A stretch of DNA of 64,000 bases, taken from positions 124,001 through 188,000 of the forward strand of contig JACTVC010000041.1 of NCBI GenBank assembly GCA_018417955.1. Reading direction: 5' to 3'. Position numbers and translations under genes: made by a program. Position 1 is the first letter of the stretch. Each line of letters starts with the position of its first letter. The notes below the pieces were generated by a model. The model made no database searches. It saw nothing but the letters and a program-made list of their open reading frames with translations, and was not told where the DNA came from. This DNA comes from Laccaria trichodermophora (Eukaryota > Basidiomycota > Agaricomycetes > Agaricales > Hydnangiaceae). This document shows, one piece after another, positions 53,640 through 64,000 of the stretch.

Positions 53640-55042
53640 TTAGGCAGCAGGATTTGAACCATGAGGAATCCAAGGGTTTTCCCCATCATCAAAATTGATA
53701 GATGAGAAAAAGGAGTCCTGGATAGCTTCGACACATGGAGGAGTAGAGGCTTTGTTGACAGGTGCAGGGACCATCACCCCAGGGGCTGACGATTCAGTGT
53801 CTAAATAAGTGGTAGAAAGTCAGGTTATAAAAAGAACCCAGCTATTGATTTTCGTACCGGACATACTGGAGATGCTAATGACATCCTGCTCCACCTCTTC
53901 ACTCATATTTCTTCGACGTCGCAAAGATCGCTTGGTGCTGGGTAAAGGCACTGGGCTGAATGATGGGCTAGAGATCCTGGAGCCTGTTTCATCGGAGCTA
54001 TGGTCGTCAACATCAGAGGCCTGGTGTGAAGCAGAGATGGCTGGTCTCCAAGTCTTGAGTGTCGCACTAGGAACTGGATTGCGGGTGACTAGAATCAAAA
54101 TATGAACCCACTGTGGTTATTATGCTAGTGAAAGAGAACGACTTACCAAGATAGAGTGTACGGTTTGAGATGCTAACCTTGCTCTTTGCAAGCTGACAAG
54201 CAGTGATAATATCGGAACCAGTCGGCAATCGGTCATCAGAATAGACAATGAGTGATTTTCGAGGAGGTTTCATACAAACCAGCCAAGAAGAATTTATCGT
54301 GTCATATGCCTCCGATTCACACAACCAGTCAAAGAGCTTGGGAAAGTCATTCCGGAGCTTCTCATCAAGTACTGAGTATGTGTCGTCATGGTTAAATTCG
54401 AACCCACCAGACCCTTTCATCACACAAAGTCCAGATTGCTTCATACCGGTAAGTGCAATGGCAGAGATGTCAACATCGTTCTGGAGACGGTATACTGGAT
54501 GGAATGACGACGAGCTCTCCTCTGCTGCTGTATTCTAGAGAATTGTATAGATTAGGTGGCAGCATGTGAGCGAAAAGAAAATATAGAACATACTGTTGTA
54601 ACGCCAACCACAAGGAACACAATCGTTCCAACGGCGAAGATGTCATCCTACAGGAAAAAACTCATGTGAGTTTTTTGAACATAAATAAATATAAATTTCG
54701 TACTGTACTTCCTGCCTTGGATGAGGGACCTCCACCACGAGACTGTTTGGCAGAAGAGCTACCAGAACGAAGACCTCGATTCGTCTCCTTGCGGGCTGCA
54801 GCCAGGCTGGTGCTATTGATCAGTGCTGCGAAACCTGCCAAACCCTTCTTTGATGAGGAGCCTGATGTAGATGTGCTTGCAACTCTGGCCAATGCTGCCT
54901 GTTTGACGCGTGCTGGAGAACTGACCCGACGCTTCTTGGTTGGATGGCGTTCTTCTGGAACATCCTGTGGATCATCCTCATCAGAGGAACGAGAAGCTGG
55001 TGGGCTAGCCTTTCGTTTCCCCTTAGAGGAACGACGAGACAT
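53640..55042 (-). CDS. unknown protein with basic Ser-rich N-terminus, encoded in the inverted-repeat cassette
   Basis: ATG 55042 opens MSRRSSKGKRKASPPASRSS; KGKRK and PTKKRRV resemble nuclear localisation signals. After short introns come 'DDIFAVGTIVFLVVGVTT', then the conserved-looking core 'HPVYRLQNDVDISAIALTGM', 'KQSGLCVMKGSGGFEFNHDD', 'FPKLFDWLCESEAYDTINSS', 'SDDRLPTGSDIITACQLAKS' and 'VTRNPVPSATLKTWRPAIS'. The C-terminal exons are Ser/acidic and the frame stops at TAA 53640-53642. I recall similar repeat-associated hypothetical proteins in other agarics but know no function. It lies 128 bp downstream of the integrase stop on the same strand, as if the two are co-inherited parts of the element. 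Confidence 0.7.
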
Positions 55043-55170
55043 TGGAAGAGCAGAAAGGAGGTAGAGAAATGATGTGGAAAATGAACGGGGAGAGTTGATG
55101 TGGGCCTGCCATGCAATTGCCCGGTTTATAAACAATAAGAGGATGTGGTGGTTGTCGGTAAAGTTGTAAA

Positions 55171-57372
55171 TTAAAGTGATAAAGACAAAATACTAGTCAT
55201 CGCATACAGTCCTTGTGCCCATAACTCTAATCGAGGTTTCCAAATTTCGCTTGGAAGGACAATTGCATGTTCGGCCCTGTTTCTTCCGATATTAATTTTC
55301 TCCTGTTCATTGAATGCATTTCCGTCTAATTCATCCAGGGTAACTCCATAACCACTAGGAAGCTCGCCACCTTCAGTCAATATTTTGAAACCACATTCAA
55401 ACAAGACCAGGGTGTCCTGATCAAATGGGCAATGTCCAGGTGGAACAGGGACAGCCTCATGTCGAATATTGGAATCAATTCCCTGTAATCGACTCAGTTT
55501 TACGTCCATAATTCAACATGGAACAGACCTCTGTATCAAAGTCATGATCTGAGCCAATGGTACCTTCGGACCGTTGTTCATCTACTTGCATGTTGACCTT
55601 CCACAAGTCAGTTTATTACGAATAATAAAGCAGGTCAGTTACCTCATCCTCAGATCCTGGTTCATCCTCCTCTGAATATTCTTCATCATCTGATCCCTCA
55701 GACAGATCGTCTACTTGCATGTCCACCTATCCATGAGTTAGTTTAGGTAAAATTCAAAGAAAGATCAATTACCACATCTTCAGCTCCCAGTTCATCCCCG
55801 TCAACCCTGCCATCCCATTCATCATCTAATGGATCAGGGCTTTCATCTTGTGACCCATCATCATCTTCGAAATCATAGAATGCATAAATTTCTTCCTCTG
55901 AAAGACCCTCACAATCATCATAAACACCATGTTGTAATTCTCCCAAAAGTGCCAGTTCCTAAGACAATAATAGAATCAAGTGTTCACCATGAGGCATAAT
56001 TAAATTACATACATTTGGAGACCGTCCTCCTCCTACTCCAGAAATCGGATGAGCATTCCATTCCTCACAGAATTTCTGACAATCTTCATTAATCATGTCA
56101 AGGAATAAATAATGTAGGAGCCAGCGATGATGCGGATTTGTCCTCTCCAACAGATGACATCTCTCCAGTCGGGTGAAGAAGGCACGCCACTGACGCACAA
56201 ATCGCTTCCCAACCTCAACCCACAGACGCTCAATGCGGGTATTAAACACCGAAGGACCCCACATGAAGCTGGCACGGTTGAGCCCACGCAGTAAGATCAT
56301 AAGAATTGAGACATCCCTGTTTTCTCCTCCTCGATCACCACGTACTCGTGATGGGATGCCATGTACCAGGATTGCATCAATAAACATGTCAAGAACCGTT
56401 TCAGCCCTGTTATTTGTATTTGCATGGAGGCCGGCAGCCTGCTCATATGTAATTAACTCGATCATGTCCAAGAATAAGTAGACACACTTTACGTGTATAT
56501 CCATCGGCAACACCATGGATAACAATTCCCCATGCAATCAGTTTATGGTGTCCATCAATGTGCCAAAGGGCATTTGGTCGAGGAACTTGATAGCGAGTTC
56601 GTTCCTTTTTTTTACCAACACGTTGCCGCAAACCTTGTCCAAGCGGATCAACACGCTTCATAGACGCCATAACACGGTGGCGTTGAATGCGCAAGGAATG
56701 TGCAGCCCGCAGACGACCAATAATATAAGCACGCCCACCAGTAGGGTTTTCCTGATAATATTTCCGAACCACAGCATCTAGTTCCTCATCATTTATTTCA
56801 TCATACCTGAGATTAATATCTGCTTCCTGAATCCGTGCTTGTAGAGTTTTTCGATTGATGCCCAAAACGGTTGCAAGAACTGTGGTTGGGATTCGCCTTC
56901 CTTTCTGGAAAGCATCATGAAGAACCTTCGGATCAACAAATTTTTTGGGTCGGCCACGTTTCCCACTGCATATTGAATAGATATGGTTAGGAATTGTAAT
57001 ATTAGCAGCTAACCTGAAAAATATTTGGTTCAAATTAATGGAATCTCTAGCGATGCCACTCATTACATACTCGTCTTTTGCTGATGTCCAATGTTCCTGA
57101 ATGACTGCCAAGAGTGCGGTAAATTCATCAGCAACTTGCTCGATCCATTCAAGGGGTAATGATTCAGATTCTGCTGACTCGGTCAACAAAAGAACCACCG
57201 GGTATGCTTCCACAATGATTGCATTTCCATATTGTCGGAGACGGTGGGCCTCAACACTCCCCGTTTCAATGTAAGACGATCCGGTATGGTATATTTGGTA
57301 TAGTGTTTGATAGGCATTCTGAACGGCAATTGACCAGGGCTTTTGAGACTGTGGAAGAGGGGAGAGAGGCAT
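55171..57372 (-). CDS. DDE integrase-like transposase (basidiomycete integrase-core type)
   Basis: ATG 57372 opens MPLSPLPQSQKPWSIAVQNA, a helical N-terminus. A central GKRGRPKKF (AT-hook-like) precedes a helix-turn-helix-like stretch 'RIPTTVLATVLGINRKTLQA'. The catalytic core follows: first Asp in 'PNALWHIDGHHKLIAWGIVI', second Asp in 'GIPSRVRGDRGGENRDVSIL', Glu in 'SVFNTRIERLWVEVGKRF', so the D-D-E set is complete. After 'NAHPISGVGGGRSPN' come acidic exons, including two related ones (VDMQVDDLSEGSDDEE and VNMQVDEQRSEG), and a C-terminal domain from 'NIRHEAVPVPPGHCPFDQD' to 'PRLELWAQGLYAM', stop at 55171. Introns (GTTAGC..GCAG, GTGTGT..GCAG, GTATGT..TTAG and others) keep frame. It belongs to the integrase-core proteins widespread in mushroom genomes. 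It is probably the mobility enzyme of the element. Confidence 0.82.
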
Positions 57373-57402
57373 GTGTGTCGATGCGTCAAGCTGTAGTGAA
57401 TT

Positions 57403-57414
57403 GTATATATATAC
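57403..57414. promoter_or_regulatory. palindromic TATA element shared by divergent integrase and BTB genes
   Basis: GTATATATATAC is its own reverse complement. It lies 30 bp upstream of the integrase ATG (57372, minus) and 58 bp upstream of the BTB-like ATG (57473, plus), so one TATA can serve both directions. No other TATA is seen between the two starts. Confidence 0.6.
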
Positions 57415-57472
57415 CCTGATTTCACCGCTCAAAGACCGAGAAGAACCGCTCTTTCTCCCCCCCAACCTGGCT

Positions 57473-58577
57473 ATGTCCTCATCGGCTGACATGCTTCTAC
57501 CTGCATCACCCGACTTATCTCCATCCACTGAGCTGGCCAAAGCCCAATCAAATAGTCAGCAGACATTTTCCTTCCATCCCAAGTATGCTCTACCGGTGTA
57601 TGAGGTTGTGTTCTCAGTATGGACTATTTATAATTTTTCATTCAATTAAGACGAGTTCTAACTCCATTCTCTTAGGTTGAAGGGAAAGGGTTTATTTTAG
57701 ATTCTTCAAAATTGTCCCGCCATTCCCCCTTTCTGGGACACATGCTTTCTGATGGGAACTTAGGTGGGACACTGGATCCCGGAACAGAGGTTTGCGAAGG
57801 TTCTCAAAAGGAACGCGAAGGCTCTAGAAAAAATCCCATTATCATTGCAGGGTTGACTGCCCAAGCGTTTGAGGATTTTATGGATTGGTTCAATCATACG
57901 TCTGTCTTGCTTCCTTTTAATATAATTTAATACTGATTTAATTTGTGGGTGGACATAGTGCATTAGAGCCACTGAAAACGGAACATACGGAGCAATTGCT
58001 TAACATTCTCCATATATCGCACATGTGGCAAATGGAGCAAGGTGTGACATTTGCTGCCTCGCAACTCATCAAGCAATCACTTCACCCGGTTCATCGACTT
58101 CGGTTGGCCCGGCAATATGGTCTCCAAGACTGGATCGAGATCCCTCTTCGCATGCTGCTGAGCACTCCTCTTGAGCTTTATACAGAGGTGAACGAGAACA
58201 ATTTGGACTTCCCTCTTTATATGATTATCGCTACTATGAAGGAATCAATTTCTACAGCAAGAAAGCGCCTTGCACATCACCCTCCCTTCCCAACCGACTC
58301 TGACAACACCCCTTTTTGCCTTCATCACACCATCTGCAAAAAGGTATGGTATGAGAAATGGTTCCTGGTACTTGGCCGAAGCATTCACCACCCCTCTGAA
58401 CATTTTCCAATTATCTTAATCCCAGAGACGCTGGAGAAGATGGACCATCGCGGGATGAATCCTGAATGCAAGAAGTATGTTCTTGAGTGGATTCAGACAA
58501 ACTTTTTCAGTCTTATTCGCAAAGAGGAGGATTTGATTCAGCAGGCGATCACTACTGTTCACGGGATGTTCTTTTAA
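57473..58577 (+). CDS. BTB/POZ-like protein in the inverted-repeat cassette
   Basis: ATG 57473 opens 'MSSSADMLLPASPDLSPSTE'. Exon joints (TCA|GTATGG..TTAG|GTT and CATAC|GTCTGT..ATAG|TGC) give 'VEGKGFILDSSKLSRHSPFL', 'NPIIIAGLTAQAFEDFMDWF', 'LNILHISHMWQMEQGVTFAA' and 'HPVHRLRLARQYGLQDWIEI', the usual order of the agaric BTB family with its alpha-helical extension. About 330 residues, stop TAA 58575-58577. In other fungi such proteins are host genes of unknown or regulatory role; here it is divergent from the transposase and inside the arms. It may be captured cargo or an element function. Confidence 0.7.
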
Positions 58578-60694
58578 TTACATTACTTTTATCATAACTG
58601 TTGTTTGTGTACATGATGGCTCATAAATTTGTCAATTGCATCACAAATCCAAGCTGGATTGTCATTACACTTTTTGGGGATCTCCAAATACATGTTAGAC
58701 ACACATATCTCATTTCTTACATGAAAGGAGCATTTTGAACATGAGTAAATGCACAATAGATTTTGATCCTATTCAAATATATATTATAGCATTAAAAATC
58801 CGGTTAAAAGGAGCTCTAAAACATCTTAATTGGACATGTTTTGCATGTGCTAGAGCCTGTGTGACCTGTGTATAATCAGCCTCAATAATTTCGCATTTTT
58901 CAACTCCTCAAGACACCGCCACTCGTAAATTTTGTGTATATTAACTTAAAACTATATTCAGTTGTGTGAAATGTATTTTTTAGAGTTTCAAGCTTTTTCC
59001 CCCAGGTGCAGAGGGTAGGATATGTTTTTTTGGCGTTTGTTTATTAGTGCTGATCAACAAACTCTGTTTGGATAAACAAAGGTTAGCCAAACAAACAAAC
59101 ACGGCACGTTGATATTTTGAAACCATGCTTCTTCCGTTTCCCCACCCCACTCTACCTGCCCAACGTCGACCCCACAGGACATGCATCCGTGTGCGGTGCG
59201 TGTCTACGGTCACCACCTCGTATGCAGGTGGTGCCGGCCCAATGGGTGTTCGTCGGTGGTAGTCGAGTGTGGGGGTTATCTGCCACGTCAGCACCACACG
59301 AGTAGCGACGACAACGACGCTGGCCCCTCCCTTCTTTCAGGGATATGGGGACGGCGACGATGTCGATGCTGGCCCTCTGCTACGTCAGCACCACCCACCA
59401 CGCGAATAACAACAACCACAACGACTGCCCCTCCACTCACTGAGGGATTTGGATTCCGGGCGAGGAAGGCAACGGTGAGGAAGGTGATGGCGAGGAAGGC
59501 AACGGCGACACATCATTTCCCCCCACTCTACCTCCCTCAATATCGACCCCACAGGACATGCATCCGTGTGCGGTGCGTGTCTACGGTCACCACCTCGTAT
59601 GCAGGTGGTGCCGGCCCAATGGGTGTTCGTCGGGGGTAGTCGAGTGTGGAGGTTATCTGCCACATCAGCACCACACGAGTAGCGACGACAACGACGCTGG
59701 CCCCTCCCTTCTTTCAGGGATATGGGGACGGCGATGATGACGTCTTTCACGGCGAAGGCGCGACGTCGTCTATCCTTCGTCTGCCATGTCAACGGTTTTT
59801 TTCCCTTTTGCGTTAGTAGGTACAAATTCAATAGCTATTGTAATGTAATGTATAGTGTAATTAGATTATATGATAGAACGGTAGATTGGTATATTGTGAT
59901 GATATTGTAACATTTATTTGTGAAGATATAGCCAGTGAAAGAGCAGGAAATGCGATAGGACTTCACGGTATTCAGGCATATTGGCTCTCCTCAGTGGTGC
60001 GTGATGGTATAAACGATGTGTGTGACATTTGGTCACAGGACAGGTGCCTGCATCACATCGTGCAGCCTGAGGTACTTATGAGTATTATATATTGGGCTGG
60101 GAACATCCTGTGCCTCTAATTTTTTTTACAGACACTCAAAAATAGATAATCTTACAATAACTGGTAACCTTGTACCTTAGTGAGTGATGCCCCGGTCTGT
60201 GAAGCCACGGATTGACGTAGGTCCCGTAGTTTGGCTTTGTTTACTGGCGTCGTCCACTACGCTGCAAGAGCGTCGACGCCAGGTGCAGTGACAATGCCGT
60301 GTCCTGTGCCTTTAAAACTGAGTCAGTACACTTATATATATCTACACTTATGGTATTTAACTTTGTTCTATCTTAGTGAATGACGCCCCAGTCTGTGGAG
60401 AGGAGGTTTCTGTCAACGGGTGGGTCACGTGCCTTCTAAAGATGTCAATTGTAAATTATAATAGACTTCTGCAATTGTTTACACACGGAACATACAGGTG
60501 AGATACACGCGAGTTCACAATTTTCTTATAAACACAAGTCAATTTATAATACACGCAGGTCAATTTATGAATACACGCAGGTCAACTTATACAGGCGGGG
60601 CAGGTTATACACGTGGGGCAAGTTATAATACACGCATTTTATTTTTTGTGCAGTTTGAACAGCATATTCTGTATCTCACCATGCTTAAGGATTT
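58578..60694. other. non-coding right part of the cassette with a 220-bp direct repeat
   Basis: No gene. Two near-identical copies of a ~220 bp GC-rich unit lie at about 59139-59361 and 59516-59738 (offset 377), and a GAGGAAGGCAACGG-type short repeat lies at 59461-59507. From 60500 to 60640 degenerate ACACGCAGGTCAA(C/T)TTAT units resemble the short repeats at the inner end of the arms. Confidence 0.6.
59139..59361 (+). repeat. direct repeat unit 1 (copy 2 at 59516-59738)
   Basis: Both copies share CAGGACATGCATCCGTGTGC and GGGATATGGGGACGGCGA. Only a few substitutions separate them, whereas the DNA between is unrelated and rich in GACGAC/CACCAC words. Confidence 0.85.
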
Positions 60695-63600
60695 ACACAT
60701 CCAAAATAAGACTTTGTCAGATAATATTTGAAGTTTAAACTCCGCCTACAGTGCCGAGGCTGCCAACAATAGATCAATTACCTAATCACGGCAGCACGGC
60801 ATTCCTAAAATGGTAAGAGGGTAAAAAATCCGCGCACCAGACATGAATGTTTCCACGCACAAATAGAATGTTTCCGGGGTGAAATTTATTTCAGCGCACC
60901 TGTATAAGTTTCCGCGCACTGTGGATAAGTTTCCGCGCACTGTGGATAAATTTCTGCACTCTGTAATTAAACTTCTGCGGAAGTCAATATATTTCCGCAC
61001 AGAGGTCAAGAATTTTGGTGCTGACAAAAATGTTTCCGCACACTCAAGTAATATTGCGCGGGACATTAACATTATATAAGCGCATACAAAATAATTTTAT
61101 GCTCAAATATATATATATGCGGAATTTTTACCCAAACGGACAGCCATATACAAAGGCTTGTACTGTGCGCTTTTTTCATTACAAATGTTTGTAGTGTCCG
61201 CTTTTTTCAACTACAAATGTCTGTAGTCTTTGCTTTTTACATTACATGAAGGTGTATGGGGTATAGCTGATGTTTCACAAAAATTGACTGTAGTTAATGT
61301 TGGAATTTCGGGAGCTTTGCGAGCATGCGCAATGCGCCCCATCTTCGGATTTCACTTGATTTCAGGTACATTTCCTCCATTGATTGTTTCCATGCATTCT
61401 TAGGGGTGTTTTGCATTTATCCCCTTATATTTTGTAGTCTACAATATATATACGAAGCCTTGTACTGTAGTTACCCATCCGTTTGCCTCTGTCGCCCACA
61501 GAGACAACCGGAATCTTATTCCCCACCTTGCCTTGATTGCACGCGCTTGCTGAGTTGATTTCAACAGTTAAATAGCTGGCAAACCATTCACTCTTTCTTT
61601 GTAGGCTAAAAAGCAGACACTACAAAGTTTGTAATGGAAAAGGCAAAGACTACAAACATTTGTAGTCAAAAAGCGCACACTACAAGCCTTTGTAATGAAA
61701 AAGCCAAAGACTACAAACATTTGTAGTCAAAAAAGCGGACACTACAAACATTTGTAATGAAAAAAGCACACACTACAAGCCTTTGTAATGAAACAGGCAA
61801 AGACTACAAACATTTGTAGTCCAAAAAGCGGACACTACAAACATTTGTAATGAAAAAGCGCACACTACAAACATTTGTAGTCAAAAAAGCGGACACTACA
61901 AACATTTGTAAGGAAAAAAGCGCACACTACAAACATTTGTAATGAAAAAGGCAAAGACTACAAACATTTGTAGTCAAAAAAGCGCACACTACAAGCCTTT
62001 GTAATGAAAAAGCCAAAGACTACAAACATTTGTAGTCAAAAAAGCGGACACTACAAACATTTGTAATGAAAAAAGCGCACACTACAAGCCTTTGTAATGA
62101 AAAAGGCAAAGACTACAAACATTTGTAATGAAAAAAGCGCACACTACAAACATTTGTAGTCAAAAAAGCGGACACTACAAACTTTAGTAATGAAAAAAGC
62201 GCACACTAGTAATTTTACAAAGACTACAAACATTTGTAGTCAAAAAAGCGCACACTACATGCATTTGTAGTCTAAAAAGCGGACACTACAAAGTTCAGTA
62301 ATGAAAAAAGCGCACATTAGTAATTTTTGTAGTGAAAAAGCGGACACTACAAACCAAACTGATATTATGTAATGACTTTCCAAATTAGGAAATATGCGAA
62401 CATCGTCATAAACAATGACAACACTAAGCTAGCCACTAACTCCAGTGGCCCAAAGAGCGTGGGAAACAGTTCCCAACCTAAATGTGCATTGTGCCTGACA
62501 TTAGGTGTGGCAGAAAAAAGTGTAACGCTTTTCCCAATTAGGAAATGGCCGAATTAGGAAATAGTGCGCACATCATCATTAACAATGACAACACCATGCT
62601 AGCCATTAACTCTTCTGGCCCAAAAGGCGTGGGAAACAGTTCCCAACCTAAATGCGCACTGTGCCTGACATCAGCTGTGTCTAAAAAAAGTGTAACGCTT
62701 TTCCCAATTAGGAAATGGCCCAATTAGGAAATAGTGCGGACATCGTCATGAACAATGACAACACTAAGCTAGCCACTAACTCCAGTGGCCCAAAGAGCGT
62801 GGGAAACAGTTCCCAACCTAACTGCACACTGTGCCTGACATTAGGTGTGGCAGAAAAAAGTGTAACGCTTTTCCCAATTAGGAAATGGCCCAATTAGGAA
62901 ATCATCAAAGCGGACACTACAAAATTTTAGCCTCACTTCAGTCAAAGCTATTGGTAAATATATGTAAACAAACTTCGAAATGAGGGTTTTCTGCCTTCCT
63001 CTGCCTAAATAAAAATAGATTATGGTTCCTGATACCATGGTATGGTATGAGGGTGCATGGTATGGTATGGTATGAGGGTGCTATACCATGGTATGGTATG
63101 GTATGGGAGTGTGATACCATGGTATGGTATGGTATGAGGGTGCAATACCATGGTATGGTATGGTATGAGGGTGCAATACCATGGTATGGTATGGTATGGG
63201 AGTGTGATACCATGGTATGGTATGGTATGAGGGTGCTATACCATGGTATGGTATGGTATGGGAGTGCAATACCATGGTATGGTATGGTATGGGATTGCAA
63301 AACCATGGTATGGTATGTTATGGGAGTGCAATACTATGGTATGGTATGGTATGAGAGTGCAACATGGGATTACAACACCATGGTATAATATTTTGATAAT
63401 GGAGACTCTGACAAGACTTTGGATTGGACAGATTCACCTAGCTTCAATAAATTGGACCAACTATTATGACAAAGAAGACTTTGGCCAAACAGTCAGGACA
63501 ACAATACTTGATTCCAACATATGTAGTGTTTAAGAAAATTGAGATTATATGATGGTGTTGTTGGCCATACTATATGTGTATGCTATGTAAGTAGGCAGGA

Positions 63601-64000
63601 CTGTCTGATTGGCCCTACTGGGCAAAATATATTTAACCTATTATTGAAAGCATTCATATTAATGGCTTTTCAGGAATGAAAAAACCCTCAATTGAACTGA
63701 TTTTTAAAGGTTGGAGTTCACTATCTGGCCTCCACTTGGAATTGGAAATCTTAGCAAAAACCTGAAAGCCTTTTCACTTTTCTTTTCTTCTCTATGACCA
63801 CTTCATCACAATAGATGTGGTTTTGTTTGATTTGGATGAATATTGTTTTAATAGAAAGGATTGGGAAAGATATGTATCATTAAATGGCTTTGGATACATG
63901 GGAAAGCTGGGATAAAGCCTATTTAAACTCATTTTCAATAGATGGTTTGGACTATCTGGCCTCAATTTGTAGCCTAATATCTCAGGAAAAACCTGGAGAA
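60695..64000 (-). repeat. right inverted-repeat arm, truncated by the window end
   Basis: Exact mirror of 50241-53546. The last inner matching base pair is 53546/60695 (ATGTGT / ACACAT), after which the flanks diverge at once (GACA on the left arm, AAAT on the mirrored right arm). The repeat is still running at base 64000. Confidence 0.95.

Larger units (their letters stand above)
50241..64000. mobile_element. candidate large DNA transposon: long inverted arms around an integrase/BTB/basic-protein cassette
   Basis: Two inverted arms of at least 3306 bp (50241-53546 and 60695-64000) enclose 7148 bp with a DDE integrase-like gene, a BTB-like gene and a third gene. Paired positions always sum to 114241, so there is no indel between arms, and every stretch compared is identical. 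The outer ends are not in the window, so the true terminus and any target duplication cannot be read. An inverted assembly artefact or a segmental duplication around a smaller element must also be considered. Confidence 0.6.

Noticed and set aside
50241..64000. Polinton/Maverick element
   Set aside because: Long inverted arms and an integrase-like protein fit, but there is no DNA polymerase B, packaging ATPase, protease or capsid gene in the cassette.

Overview
The window is nuclear DNA of a mushroom-forming basidiomycete (Agaricomycete-type). The evidence is dense short introns of about 45-65 nt with GT..AG ends, housekeeping proteins of fungal type (MRPS29/DAP3, ESCRT-0 HSE1, an MMS2-type UEV, OPI1), a MYND/DUF4470-like relic typical of agarics, and lineage-specific families with the 'GGTFNDVSGN'-like N-terminal motif. 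No bacterial features (operons, Shine-Dalgarno sites, CRISPR) are present.

Layout. (1) 1-11 kb: a degenerate tandem segmental duplication. A block made of 3'-gene fragments (P), a ~400 bp module (Q) and a small intron-containing gene (R) occurs in about four partial copies. One intact P gene is at 9766-10984, and a MYND-finger pseudogene sits inside the region. (2) 11.6-26.3 kb: the conserved core. MRPS29 (+), HSE1 (-), MMS2-like UEV (+), a calpain-type protease (-) and OPI1 (+). HSE1 and the UEV are divergent from a 170 bp promoter, and both belong to K63-ubiquitin biology. (3) 26.6-36.7 kb: a second duplicated zone with three copies of an unknown intron-rich gene with a Pro/Tyr-rich tail (one broken) and a second calpain whose catalytic His is replaced. 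(4) 38.04-49.07 kb: a complete LTR element with 368 bp LTRs and a 5 bp TTGCC target duplication. Its 10.3 kb interior carries giant open frames without any recognisable Gag/Pol domain. (5) 50.24-64.0 kb: two 3306 bp inverted repeat arms, identical wherever compared and running off the window edge. They enclose a 7.1 kb cassette encoding a DDE integrase-like transposase, a BTB-like protein and a lysine/arginine-rich protein of unknown function.

The best candidates for undescribed biology are the two right-hand mobile elements. In the giant non-pol LTR element every difference between the LTRs, and every in-frame stop but the frame-2 terminator, is a CpG-type transition or consistent with one. 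In the long-armed integrase element, the arms are built of palindromic tandem arrays and two genes diverge from one palindromic TATA. On the left, four copies of the R gene keep a zero-length-exon (recursive splicing) signature.

Exon boundaries were read by eye; those of fast-evolving genes are approximate.
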